Source of the DNA: Lyngbya confervoides BDU141951
GTDB lineage: Bacteria; Cyanobacteriota; Cyanobacteriia; Thermosynechococcales; Thermosynechococcaceae
DNA length: 42,557 nucleotides
Assembly: GCF_000817775.3 (NCBI RefSeq)
Contig: NZ_JTHE03000054.1
Coordinates: 1 to 42,557 of the forward strand
Reading direction: 5' to 3'
Part shown: one piece after another, positions 34,971-42,557 of the stretch
How the letters are laid out: every line of letters starts with the position of its first letter
How positions within the stretch are numbered: the first letter of the stretch is position 1
The notes under the pieces: model-generated
Told to the model about the DNA's origin: nothing
What the model saw: the letters and a program-made list of their open reading frames with translations, nothing else
Databases searched by the model: none
Translations under genes and position numbers: made by a program

Positions 34971-37670
34971 ATGCTAAAACAACGTCGTCTTCTTAAACAA
35001 GAAACACAGAGTTTAGATGAGCAGTACTTTAGCGAAATTCGACCTAAACTTTATGAGTTGCACGGTATTCATGCTCAATATGGCAGTCGCCAGGGTAGAA
35101 GCCTTGCCGAACACCTTGACTCAGCTTGTCAGTTTGTTTTAACCGTTAGCAAGCTTGCTCAAGTCCCGGATAACAAACGCGTATTAATCCTGGCCGCAAC
35201 TGCTGTCCATGATTTGAACAAGCTGGATAAAGATGGGCGTAATGTCAAAACTCTGGCTCGCGATCGCACCTTTCTCAAAGCACAACTGGAAGAAGCTGGC
35301 GTAGCTGACTGGGTAACAACCGATGAAGATCTGGAGCTAGTGCGCCGCCTAATTGAACGACATTCCGGGCACAGCGCCAGTGACGGCATGCGGTTTCTGC
35401 CCGAAGATCCCAATATTAAGCGCTGGGCAGCAATGCTGATTGGTGGCGATCTTTATGACTTAGGTATTCCGGAAGAGCAGCGCATTCGGAAAGTTGAAAC
35501 TGAGCTAACCGTTGCCCTACAACGTGATACCCACTTATTTAAGGTGGGGTTGGCAGAAGATCGAGGCTACCTAACCGCTCTACTACTGGCAGCCTGTGAA
35601 GAAGTTCTCCATGATCAGGGGCTAGCAACCCTATCTATCGATCCAGACGGTCAGCTCTTGATTGGTGAACACTTCCCCGAAGAAGATTTGACCCTAGCGA
35701 TCGCCCAAAAATGGCATCGCAAAATCAACCGGGTTTTCAGCGGCAATGTCGAGCAACTGGTCAAAGCCAGCAAAGACGGCATCAAAGTTGACCATCAGGC
35801 CGTGCAGCAGAACCCTGATGCGGCGATCGAGCAGGTAGACGCTTTACTGGTCAAAAAGTTTAGTGGCTACAAAGCCGACAAAATTGCCCAGGATGTTCAA
35901 AAATACGGTGGTGAAGCTGGGGCAGAAGCCTTGTCAGCAGCAGAGGAACTGGGCTTGCTACCAATTTCTAACGCTGAAGATTTTGCGGTTTCAGAAGGTC
36001 TTAAAGCAGCTTATCTTAGTTACCGCGAAGCGGCGCTTAGCCCCAAAGATGCTTGGGATCGCATTGCTGAAAAAGTTGAATTTACCCCTGACCAACGAAT
36101 GGCTCTGGAGCCTTTCAATGCTCAGTATGGGCGATGTCTGTTTGCCCCTAAGGCAGTACCCCAAGGTCAAGCGGCGATCGCACCCCTGCTCCGAGATTCC
36201 TTTCAACTACGACAAACCGAAGATACCTCAGTGCCCCAGGAATTGGTGGCTGCTGTTGGCCAGTTGCTCAATATTGCTCATCCTTCTACCTGGCAAGGCT
36301 TTGCCGAACTCACTAGCTACATCGAGGCCAATCCTCGTCTGCGCTGTTCCCTAGGGCCAACGTCAACAGCTTCAGTGGAGGAGTTGATTTCTGCCAAAAT
36401 GCCCCCAGAGACGAAGGTACAGTCGTTCTCGAATCGACTACCCGGCGGCATGAGTGCTGAACCCAAACGCCGAGGCGATGCGCTGTCAGCCCTGGGTTAT
36501 CAACTACTCACCGTGGGGGCAAATTTTCCGAAGGCCAGCAAGCAGGCTCCCCTATACCTTCACTTTGCTTTACCCAAAGGCTCTAGCGTTGAACTCCAAC
36601 GCATCTGGAAGCAGTTTCTCCAGCGCACCGCTGAGACTAACGAAGATGGCACCGTGACTGTTGATGAACTACAGCTCTATCGAGACAACCAGCTCGTCTT
36701 CAAGGCCAATAAAGTCGTTGGACTGGCCTTACCCAAACGGCCTGAGTTCATGCATTCCACTGTCACCATCCCGGTACTCTGGGGCGATGTGAATCATTCG
36801 CTGGCATTACTCAAGTCTCTGCGACTAGCCCTTGAAATGGCCTTAGCCCTGGATGTTGGCTTCCCCTTTGTGCTCAGCGCCAACCTGGGAATTGAGCCAA
36901 GCTGGGATATTTTTGGGCGGGTAGAGGGCATTCCATCCACTCTCCGGCCCCTTTTAGACTCAGGGCAGTACCTACGGGAAGGCAACCTATCTAAACAAGA
37001 CAGACAACAGCAGGTGACTGCCGAAACAGTTTTAGATCGTTTGCGATGCCTTGGTCAATTGTCAGTAGCTGTAGCCAGCCTTACCAAAAAAGATGACTGT
37101 CTGTATGACTTGGCTACGGCTGCTGCGCGCCCACTAGATCTGTATCACGTCCTCCTGCGCTGGCTGTTGCGAGAACAGGATGATCCCAACCTGGAGGCTA
37201 CTTGGACTCGAATTAAATACCCTTTGACCACCCTTTTGGAGAGTTTGATGTCAGAAGAACATGATCGTGTTTCGCGCTACCTCAAGCAGGCGGCTCACAT
37301 TGCAGAGGTAGGGAAACTGCGCGGTAGCTCATTCCGCCGCACAGCTCAAGCTGAACCTTTTTCAGAGTTCATCAAGGCCATACGTGCCCGGAAGTCTCAC
37401 ATGGATTGGGATACAGTTTTTGCTGCTCTAGTGCAGCAATACCACAACCGTCTCGATCGCATTCGCGAGCATGGGGTTGGGGCCACCAAGTATGAGCAAA
37501 TTTCTCAGTATTACGGTGTCCTAAAAGATCTGTTTGTCGAGGTTTATAACTCTCGCCCTGACCGGCTCTTGAGCGATAGTAAAACGCTTGAAGCTGCCTA
37601 CCTCTTTTTCCTTCAGGAAGCTCGCAAAGAACTGAAGGCCCAAACTGAACAACAATCTGCACAAGCATAG
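34971..37670 (+). CDS. cas10d: Type I-D CRISPR-Cas large subunit Cas10d (Csc3) with HD nuclease domain
   Basis: An 899-aa Cas10d. The N-terminal HD domain has H48, H80-D81 (AVHDLNK) and H131/H134 (RHSGHS), the nuclease that in type I-D degrades target DNA. The rest covers palm-like and C-terminal helical regions. The usual Cas10d zinc site appears degraded: LRCSLG (457-462) has one Cys where I expect CxxC, shortly before FSNRL. The start is ATG 34971; a TTG at 34968 is in frame. The 3' 423 nt probably also encode Cas11d. The gene heads cas10d-csc2-csc1-cas3'-cas6. Confidence 0.93.
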   Translation: MLKQRRLLKQETQSLDEQYFSEIRPKLYELHGIHAQYGSRQGRSLAEHLDSACQFVLTVSKLAQVPDNKRVLILAATAVHDLNKLDKDGRNVKTLARDRTFLKAQLEEAGVADWVTTDEDLELVRRLIERHSGHSASDGMRFLPEDPNIKRWAAMLIGGDLYDLGIPEEQRIRKVETELTVALQRDTHLFKVGLAEDRGYLTALLLAACEEVLHDQGLATLSIDPDGQLLIGEHFPEEDLTLAIAQKWHRKINRVFSGNVEQLVKASKDGIKVDHQAVQQNPDAAIEQVDALLVKKFSGYKADKIAQDVQKYGGEAGAEALSAAEELGLLPISNAEDFAVSEGLKAAYLSYREAALSPKDAWDRIAEKVEFTPDQRMALEPFNAQYGRCLFAPKAVPQGQAAIAPLLRDSFQLRQTEDTSVPQELVAAVGQLLNIAHPSTWQGFAELTSYIEANPRLRCSLGPTSTASVEELISAKMPPETKVQSFSNRLPGGMSAEPKRRGDALSALGYQLLTVGANFPKASKQAPLYLHFALPKGSSVELQRIWKQFLQRTAETNEDGTVTVDELQLYRDNQLVFKANKVVGLALPKRPEFMHSTVTIPVLWGDVNHSLALLKSLRLALEMALALDVGFPFVLSANLGIEPSWDIFGRVEGIPSTLRPLLDSGQYLREGNLSKQDRQQQVTAETVLDRLRCLGQLSVAVASLTKKDDCLYDLATAAARPLDLYHVLLRWLLREQDDPNLEATWTRIKYPLTTLLESLMSEEHDRVSRYLKQAAHIAEVGKLRGSSFRRTAQAEPFSEFIKAIRARKSHMDWDTVFAALVQQYHNRLDRIREHGVGATKYEQISQYYGVLKDLFVEVYNSRPDRLLSDSKTLEAAYLFFLQEARKELKAQTEQQSAQA
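37248..37670 (+). CDS. Predicted small subunit Cas11d from internal start in cas10d
   Basis: An in-frame ATG at residue 760 of Cas10d (37248) is preceded by GGAGAG with about 6 nt between GGAG and the ATG. It would give a 140-aa, mostly helical protein (MSEEHDRVSRYLKQAAHI...). Independent translation of Cas11d from cas10d is established for type I-D systems of other organisms; here it is inferred from the start site, size and position. Confidence 0.65.
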   Translation: MSEEHDRVSRYLKQAAHIAEVGKLRGSSFRRTAQAEPFSEFIKAIRARKSHMDWDTVFAALVQQYHNRLDRIREHGVGATKYEQISQYYGVLKDLFVEVYNSRPDRLLSDSKTLEAAYLFFLQEARKELKAQTEQQSAQA

Positions 37671-37681
37671 GAGCAATTGAA

Positions 37682-38689
37682 ATGTCATTTGAGAAACTGC
37701 AACCCTTTCTCGCCACCAGCTACGAAAACTTTCCCAAAGGGCGCACTATTGGCGCTGTGGTGCTGCGAACCACTCAATCAGAAACAATCTTCCGCACCGA
37801 GGGCACGGGAGAACCCATGTGCAGCGAGTATGTGCAAGCTGGGGCATCCAATCCCGATACCATTCCCCGTCTGGTAATGACCAAGCGTAAGCAAATAGCT
37901 CCTGAGCGGCGCAAAGGGCGCGAGTTTTTACGGGTTCACGAACTCCTTTACCCCGACCCCAAAGGTAATTCCATCTGTTCCCTCAACACCAACGCCCCCT
38001 GTGAAATGTGTATAGACTGCTTCCTCTATGGTTTCGCCGCTGGTGGTGAAGGGGCGCAGAAAAGCCGCGTGTGGACAGAAGATGCCTTTAGCGTCCTACC
38101 TTCTACTGAGCTAATTGGCGATCGCACTATCAATGCCATTTTTGAGACGGGTACGATGCGTGATGAAGAGGGAAAAGCTTCTACAGCCCTCAATACCAGC
38201 GAATACATTAAACCAGGCGTTCACTTTCTCGATATTGTCACCTTCAAAGATGTGACCGCTGATGAGCTGCGATATGCTTTAGGGAATATCTTGCTGACAA
38301 CCCGCTATGGCGCTGTTTCTAGCCGTGTGGGACGCATGGAGAACCAGATTCTAGGTATTTTTGGGGGCATTGCTGAACTTCCTAGCTCCCTAGAATTAGT
38401 GCAGGGGATTTATGACAAGTTGCCTGCTGATAAACGAGAGCATCCCCTCAACACAGAAGCTTTAGTGACAGCAACTCAGGACGTCATCTCAACCTGGACC
38501 AGTAAGCGAGGCATTTCGATGCAGCTATCTACAACCGAGCTAGATGAGTTGATCGCCGACATAGATCGCCATCTGTCGCCTGATGATCAAGCTAATTTCC
38601 TTAAGCGACTGGATGAATCCTACGCGCCAATGCGGCAGCTGAAGGCTGAATCCAAGAAGAAGGGAAAAGGTAAAAAGCAGGAGGCTTGA
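37682..38689 (+). CDS. csc2: Type I-D Cascade subunit Csc2 (Cas7d)
   Basis: A 335-aa Cas7-family backbone protein that lines the crRNA in the I-D effector. Family features: the start FEKLQPFLATSYENFPKGRTIGAVVLRTT, the Cys-rich segment CEMCIDCFLYGFAAGG (a metal site in Csc2), and VWTEDAFSVLP. A short Lys-rich tail (KKKGKGKKQ) ends it. The ATG at 37682 lies 11 nt after the cas10d stop with AGGAG upstream. Csc1 follows after 3 nt. Confidence 0.95.
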   Translation: MSFEKLQPFLATSYENFPKGRTIGAVVLRTTQSETIFRTEGTGEPMCSEYVQAGASNPDTIPRLVMTKRKQIAPERRKGREFLRVHELLYPDPKGNSICSLNTNAPCEMCIDCFLYGFAAGGEGAQKSRVWTEDAFSVLPSTELIGDRTINAIFETGTMRDEEGKASTALNTSEYIKPGVHFLDIVTFKDVTADELRYALGNILLTTRYGAVSSRVGRMENQILGIFGGIAELPSSLELVQGIYDKLPADKREHPLNTEALVTATQDVISTWTSKRGISMQLSTTELDELIADIDRHLSPDDQANFLKRLDESYAPMRQLKAESKKKGKGKKQEA

Positions 38690-38692
38690 GCC

Positions 38693-39478
38693 ATGACTCA
38701 ACTTGAGCTAGAGCCGCAAACAGTGGCCGTTTCCTATCAAAACGCGTGGCTAATCGAACTCTGGTGCGCAGAACCCGTCTTCTTTGCTTCTAGAGAACTA
38801 TCAGACACTTACTATACCGAAGGCACAATTGGAAATTATGCCCTGGCTTATGCTTTGGGCTGGGCGCGATCGCCCTACCGACTGCTGGGCAAAGCAACGG
38901 GGAGACCCACCTACATCGAAGATCTCACACCCTTGGCAGGTCAACGATACATTCTCCCCGCTTGGCCCGCTGAAGGATCAGTATCCTTCAGATTTGAACG
39001 GTTTAATGCCCTCTCAGATTCCTACTGGTATGCGATGACCAATAACCGGGTTGCCACAGCCAGGGAAGATCTACCCCTAAAACGTACGGGTAAGAAACCT
39101 AACACGTTCCGCCCTAGTAACTTTCCACAGACCGGGCGTCTCCGAGTCATCGAACGGGGAAATCGCTTTCGAACCCTAGTCTTTGGCGATGCTGATCTGC
39201 CCGAATACATTCGGGTCGGTAAGTTTATGAGCAAAGTCAGAGTTAAAATTTGTTCCGAGGCCAGCGTGACCATGTTGCCGCCGAACGAGTATGACTGTCG
39301 AGCTTACCTCAACTCAGCTGATCTCCTTGCTGGTTCAGCTTTGCTGAACTTCGACTTAATTTCGATACCACCTGCCTCGTTACTCAAGAATCTGCGGTTT
39401 CGGGGCGCTGCTTGGCAGGTGGGAGACTACATCATTCCCGCAGGACTTGAATTTTGTGGAGGGCGCAATCGTGAGTAG
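38693..39478 (+). CDS. csc1: Type I-D Cascade subunit Csc1 (Cas5d)
   Basis: A 261-aa Cas5-type protein that binds the 5' handle of the crRNA. Recognition rests on NAWLIELWCAEPVFFASRELSDTYYTEGTIGNYALAYALGWA near the N-terminus and on gene order after csc2. The ATG at 38693 has GGAGG about ten bases upstream, inside the csc2 3' end. Its stop overlaps the start of cas3' by 8 nt. Confidence 0.92.
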   Translation: MTQLELEPQTVAVSYQNAWLIELWCAEPVFFASRELSDTYYTEGTIGNYALAYALGWARSPYRLLGKATGRPTYIEDLTPLAGQRYILPAWPAEGSVSFRFERFNALSDSYWYAMTNNRVATAREDLPLKRTGKKPNTFRPSNFPQTGRLRVIERGNRFRTLVFGDADLPEYIRVGKFMSKVRVKICSEASVTMLPPNEYDCRAYLNSADLLAGSALLNFDLISIPPASLLKNLRFRGAAWQVGDYIIPAGLEFCGGRNRE

Positions 39479-41801
39479 CCTTAACATTCAACTCGAACCT
39501 CGAAGCATAGCGACCTGTCCCAACCCAAGTTTGCCAAACGAATTGCTTAATGCCTTCGAGCATGGCGTTCTGCGACATCAGGACGAGGTTTATAGAGCCG
39601 CAGAAACTCATGACATCATTCTGGATTTAGCCCCCACCGGAACCGGTAAAACGAAAGCGGGTTTGAGTGTTATCAACCACAACAAAGAGCGAAATGCGAT
39701 TTATATTGCCCCCACGAATGCCCTAATTGAGCAACAAGCTGAAGCAGCTGAGAAATTTATTCAGGCTGCCGGGCTCCCTCACGTTGTGAAGGCCGCATCT
39801 GCAAGGCATGTCAAAGAATGGAGTAATGATCGGGTAGGTCATCGCTCAGGTGAAAAGCTCTACAACGTGCTTCGAGAACCTGCCACACTATTCCCCGAGT
39901 GTGCTGGTAGGCCGCTTTTGCTGGTAACAAACCCAGATATCTTCTACTACTCGACGTTTTTCGCCTATAACCGATTAGATCGCAGCAACATTGCTAGCGC
40001 TTTCTACTGCAGTTTTGCGACGGTCATCTTTGATGAGTTCCATCTCTACGACTCGAAGCAACTCGTTAGTTTGCTGTTTTATTTGGCTTTGTCTCATTCA
40101 TTTGGCTATTTTCGGGATAAACGTAAGGTTGTACTTCTAACCGCGACTCCTGAAAAAGCCTGTGAAGCAGCACTCGTGAAACTGGAAGAAGCAGGAGCCA
40201 AGATTCACCGTGTCGATGCCGAAACTCAGACAGACCGTATGACACCTTCACAAACGTCTGTCAGCTTAGAAGTTCGTAAGCAGTTAGAAAAGAAAGCGCT
40301 CATTGCCGAAATTGCTGACGAAGTCCTGATAAGGGTGAAAGAGAAACCTGATCAGTTTGGAGCCGTTATTCTAGATTCACTCGACCAAGTCAACCAATTG
40401 AATGATCATCTGTGTAAGGCGGGCATTGAACATTTGCGTGGGCGAATTACGGGCGCTATTAAGTCCCAAGATGAACGTCACGAGGCTGCACAAAAGCAAA
40501 TCATTCTGGCGACCAGCACAGTAGATGTTGGCTTCAACTTTGAGCGAGATATCGAAGCTGAACGTCAGAATCTGGATTGGTTGATCTTTTCTAGCCGCGA
40601 TCGCTTTTCTTTTTGGCAGCGCATTGGGCGTGTAGGTCGAGTCTTAGGCAAAAAGCGGCCTGACATACCATCTGAGGCGATCGCCTATTTGTCAGAGAAA
40701 GCTTGGGAAGAAGGAATCGAAAGTTTAAATTGCGCTGGTGGCCGAGATGCCTTGAAGCAGACCCTAAAAAGCTTGAAATGTATGGAGCGTCCGTTTCTAG
40801 AAATTTATTGGAAATCCGAGGCGTTCCTCGAAATCGCTCGTCCACTGCTAGAGCTGGAGAGTGCCCTACACAACTTAGAGGAAGAGCGGTTAGTTCAAGA
40901 GTTATACGCCACTCTGCAAAAGTTATTTGGCGGTTCTCGCTCTTGGAAGCATTACAAGCATCGAGTGATGCAAATCACCACTGCTGAATCATTAGCTAAA
41001 GCTCCACTCAAACCAACAAGAAAAGGGCAATGGTCGTTTATAAAGACCTTTTTTAAACAGTCGAAGTATACACGTCACAGCTTCATCAAGAAGTTTCTGG
41101 AGTTTAATTATCCTGAACAGCTTGAAGCACTGAATAGACAAGAACTCCCGATAGAAGAAATTGAAAAGGAGATTAAGGATTATGAGGATTTAGCCTCTGA
41201 GATAAAGGACTTCGCAGATTTCTGGAAAACTGTTTGGTCACCTTTATTTAGATTTCGGGACGGCTTGTTCGATAATTTAATCATTTACGACCCACAAAAC
41301 TTTCTCTTGGATACCGTCGGAGAAACCAACCTAGATCCTTTTCATCTACTCAGATTCTACGAATTTGTTTCAGATGATTCGCGGATAGAGGTGACCGCAC
41401 GAGCTGAAGAAACCTATCAGCTTAGCTTCACACTTAACGTTGAAGCGCTTTCACATTTTGAGGCTACTCAACTTGGAAAGCTATGGGCATATCCGAATCT
41501 AAGTGTCAGACGGACTTCTGGTGGAGCTGTCAGGCCGACTAAACTACCCAATTGTTTGCAAAGAGCATTAAAAGACAACCTCATTCCTGGAGTTATCGTC
41601 AAAGAGCACTCTAAGAATCGTTGGGCCGTGATCAAACTGCGTAAGCAAGGTTTAGAGTGTTATCCCATTCATGTGTCCGGTTATGATAGTCCGAGTCCCA
41701 AGGAGTATCTTTTCTTCCCCAGTCTTTCCGGCATCCTTGCGATCGCTACTGCTGGCGTTTCCTTTCAAAGTCCTGATAACGAAGAATTCTGGGTTGCTTA
41801 A
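39471..41801 (+). CDS. cas3: Type I-D CRISPR-associated helicase Cas3' (no HD domain)
   Basis: A 776-aa SF2 helicase. Motif I is PTGTGKT (55-61), motif II DEFH (188-191), motif III TATP (224-227) and motif VI QRIGRVGR (383-390). There is no HD nuclease at either end, as expected when Cas10d carries it. The start is taken as GTG 39471: GGAGGG lies 8 nt upstream and it overlaps the csc1 stop by 8 nt, implying coupling; a TTG at 39447 is open but poorer. In many I-D loci cas3' precedes cas10d; here it follows csc1. Confidence 0.93.
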   Translation: MSSLNIQLEPRSIATCPNPSLPNELLNAFEHGVLRHQDEVYRAAETHDIILDLAPTGTGKTKAGLSVINHNKERNAIYIAPTNALIEQQAEAAEKFIQAAGLPHVVKAASARHVKEWSNDRVGHRSGEKLYNVLREPATLFPECAGRPLLLVTNPDIFYYSTFFAYNRLDRSNIASAFYCSFATVIFDEFHLYDSKQLVSLLFYLALSHSFGYFRDKRKVVLLTATPEKACEAALVKLEEAGAKIHRVDAETQTDRMTPSQTSVSLEVRKQLEKKALIAEIADEVLIRVKEKPDQFGAVILDSLDQVNQLNDHLCKAGIEHLRGRITGAIKSQDERHEAAQKQIILATSTVDVGFNFERDIEAERQNLDWLIFSSRDRFSFWQRIGRVGRVLGKKRPDIPSEAIAYLSEKAWEEGIESLNCAGGRDALKQTLKSLKCMERPFLEIYWKSEAFLEIARPLLELESALHNLEEERLVQELYATLQKLFGGSRSWKHYKHRVMQITTAESLAKAPLKPTRKGQWSFIKTFFKQSKYTRHSFIKKFLEFNYPEQLEALNRQELPIEEIEKEIKDYEDLASEIKDFADFWKTVWSPLFRFRDGLFDNLIIYDPQNFLLDTVGETNLDPFHLLRFYEFVSDDSRIEVTARAEETYQLSFTLNVEALSHFEATQLGKLWAYPNLSVRRTSGGAVRPTKLPNCLQRALKDNLIPGVIVKEHSKNRWAVIKLRKQGLECYPIHVSGYDSPSPKEYLFFPSLSGILAIATAGVSFQSPDNEEFWVA

Positions 41802-41803
41802 CC

Positions 41804-42005
41804 ATGTCACATAGTCTTGTCCCTACCCTCCTCCCCGAATCCCGACTCCCCCCGGCTTCTCTTCTGGCAAGCATCTCCATACACCCTTCCTCAACTTGGT
41901 TAGCTCCGTCGATCATGCAATCAGGCAAACCCTTTCCCCTCTTTCCGGCGGATGGGTTTTCTATCCATCAACATTTCCTGGGCAAATCCCTTCTGATGCC
42001 CCCCT
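41804..42005 (+). pseudogene. Frameshifted remnant of cas6
   Basis: The sequence begins 2 nt after the cas3' stop at an ATG and matches the 5' end of the cas6 at 42190: both start M-x-HSLV. At 41866 onwards the match to the cas6 segment GKHLH...FLNLVSSVD is nearly exact, with 23 identical bases in a row, but it is one base out of frame with the ATG. Beyond about 41905 similarity drops; a possible LLMP near 41990 suggests an internal deletion. It cannot make a normal Cas6. Confidence 0.75.
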
Positions 42006-42177
42006 CGTCTCCAGAGTAAACAGCACCCCTTATGGTAAACCAGCTTCCAGTCGTGACGTCTGCCGTCTCCTGATGCAATGCTTTTAACCCGTGCTTGCTG
42101 GGTCTGACGCGCATCGGCAAAGCGGTTTTAATGCGATCGGTTAAAGGCTGGGCCTCTTCGTAGTTATCGATTTGCAT
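41968..42177 (-). CDS. Small conserved-looking protein antisense to the cas operon
   Basis: A 69-aa protein, MQIDNYEEAQPLTDRIKTAL..., ending in GDEGGI then a short tail read from the cas6 remnant. GGAGG precedes the ATG by six bases on the minus strand. I recall similar small cyanobacterial proteins with a PVRPTK-like centre and a GDEGG end, function unknown; this is from memory. Its start and that of the intact cas6 are 12 bp apart and divergent, leaving no room for two promoters. Its C-terminus after GDEGGI lies in the cas6 remnant, so it may be a recent insertion with a changed tail. Confidence 0.55.
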   Translation of the reverse strand: MQIDNYEEAQPLTDRIKTALPMRVRPSKHGLKALHQETADVTTGSWFTIRGAVYSGDEGGIRRDLPRKC

Positions 42178-42189
42178 CTTTTTCCTCCC

Positions 42190-42557
42190 ATGCCCCATAG
42201 TCTCGTGTTTAATCTCATTCCCAAAACTTTAATCCCACCAGGATACTTAACCGGGAAGCATCTCCATGCCCTCTTCCTTAACTTGGTTAGCTCCGTCGAT
42301 CAAGCCTTGGGCGATCGCCTCCACGCCCAAACCCAAAATAAAGCCTTTGCCCTGAGTCCACTGCAGTGCCGCGCTCCCACGGATCCACTGATCTGGAACT
42401 ACCGCCAACCCATCCCGGCCCAAACCCCCTGCTGGTGGCGAGTCTCCCTACTCGATGATCGGCTGTTTCGACACCTGATGCCCCTCTGGCTCAACCTCAA
42501 CCCTGACAAGCCCTGGCATTTAGGGCCAGCCGATTTGTTGATCACCAGCGTGCTGGG
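42190..42557 (+). CDS. cas6: CRISPR-associated endoribonuclease Cas6, 5' part (runs off window)
   Basis: The first 122 residues of Cas6, which cuts pre-crRNA at repeat hairpins. The N-terminus MPHSLVFNLIPKTLIPPGYLTGKHLHALFLNLV followed by FALSPLQ and CWWRVSLLDDRLFRHLMPLW matches the Cas6 ferredoxin-fold start. The catalytic residues and Gly-rich loop are beyond the window. There is no Shine-Dalgarno just before ATG 42190. It is the second, intact copy after the decayed one at 41804; cas4, cas1, cas2 and the array would be expected downstream. Confidence 0.85.
   Translation, partial: MPHSLVFNLIPKTLIPPGYLTGKHLHALFLNLVSSVDQALGDRLHAQTQNKAFALSPLQCRAPTDPLIWNYRQPIPAQTPCWWRVSLLDDRLFRHLMPLWLNLNPDKPWHLGPADLLITSVL

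Overview
The window comes from a cyanobacterium. The evidence is abundant HIP1-type GCGATCGC octamers, a DUF2949 protein, an FtsH whose zinc site reads HEVGH, hemL (C5 tetrapyrrole pathway), a carotenoid-desaturase-like oxidoreductase, and a type I-D CRISPR-Cas operon. Genus cannot be fixed from the sequence; a Leptolyngbya-like or Synechococcales relative would fit. No tRNA, rRNA or CRISPR array was seen.

Positions 1-31.8 kb are ordinary chromosome, GC-rich and densely packed. From left to right: metallophosphoesterase, LivF-type ABC ATPase, 8Fe ferredoxin, a fused two-ATPase peptide ABC protein, DUF2949 protein, ftsH, and dnaX. A minor-pilin cluster follows (PilX-, PilV-, FimT- and PilW-like; 9.2-13.4 kb), then pyrR and cbiB, a second FimT/GspH-like pilin, an Rrf2 regulator-cysK-lumenal/secreted protein operon, pilD, mnmG, a degenerate GGDEF membrane protein, a carotenoid-desaturase-like enzyme, argJ, a methyltransferase, hemL and a PacL-type Ca2+ P-type ATPase. 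The four clustered pilins, the isolated one and pilD supply parts of one type IV pilus or pseudopilus system. Short tandem repeats with periods of 12-15 nt recur at seven places, coding and non-coding.

Positions 28.8-28.95 kb carry what looks like an orphan right end of an IS200/IS605 element (omega-RNA-like hairpins) without tnpB.

Positions 31.8-42.6 kb are a more AT-rich defence island. A WYL-type regulator reads left; an AT-rich control region separates it from a rightward set. That set starts with an unrecognised ORF, a REPIN plus its RAYT transposase, a DUF433/DUF5615 toxin-antitoxin pair and a Uma2 nuclease, followed by the type I-D operon cas10d-csc2-csc1-cas3'-cas6. Cas10d carries the HD nuclease and Cas3' only the helicase, as expected for I-D. 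An in-frame internal start with its own Shine-Dalgarno in cas10d probably makes the small subunit Cas11d. Downstream of cas3' lies a frameshifted remnant of cas6, then a small antisense gene, then an intact cas6 start that runs off the window. Adaptation genes and the array, if present, are outside.
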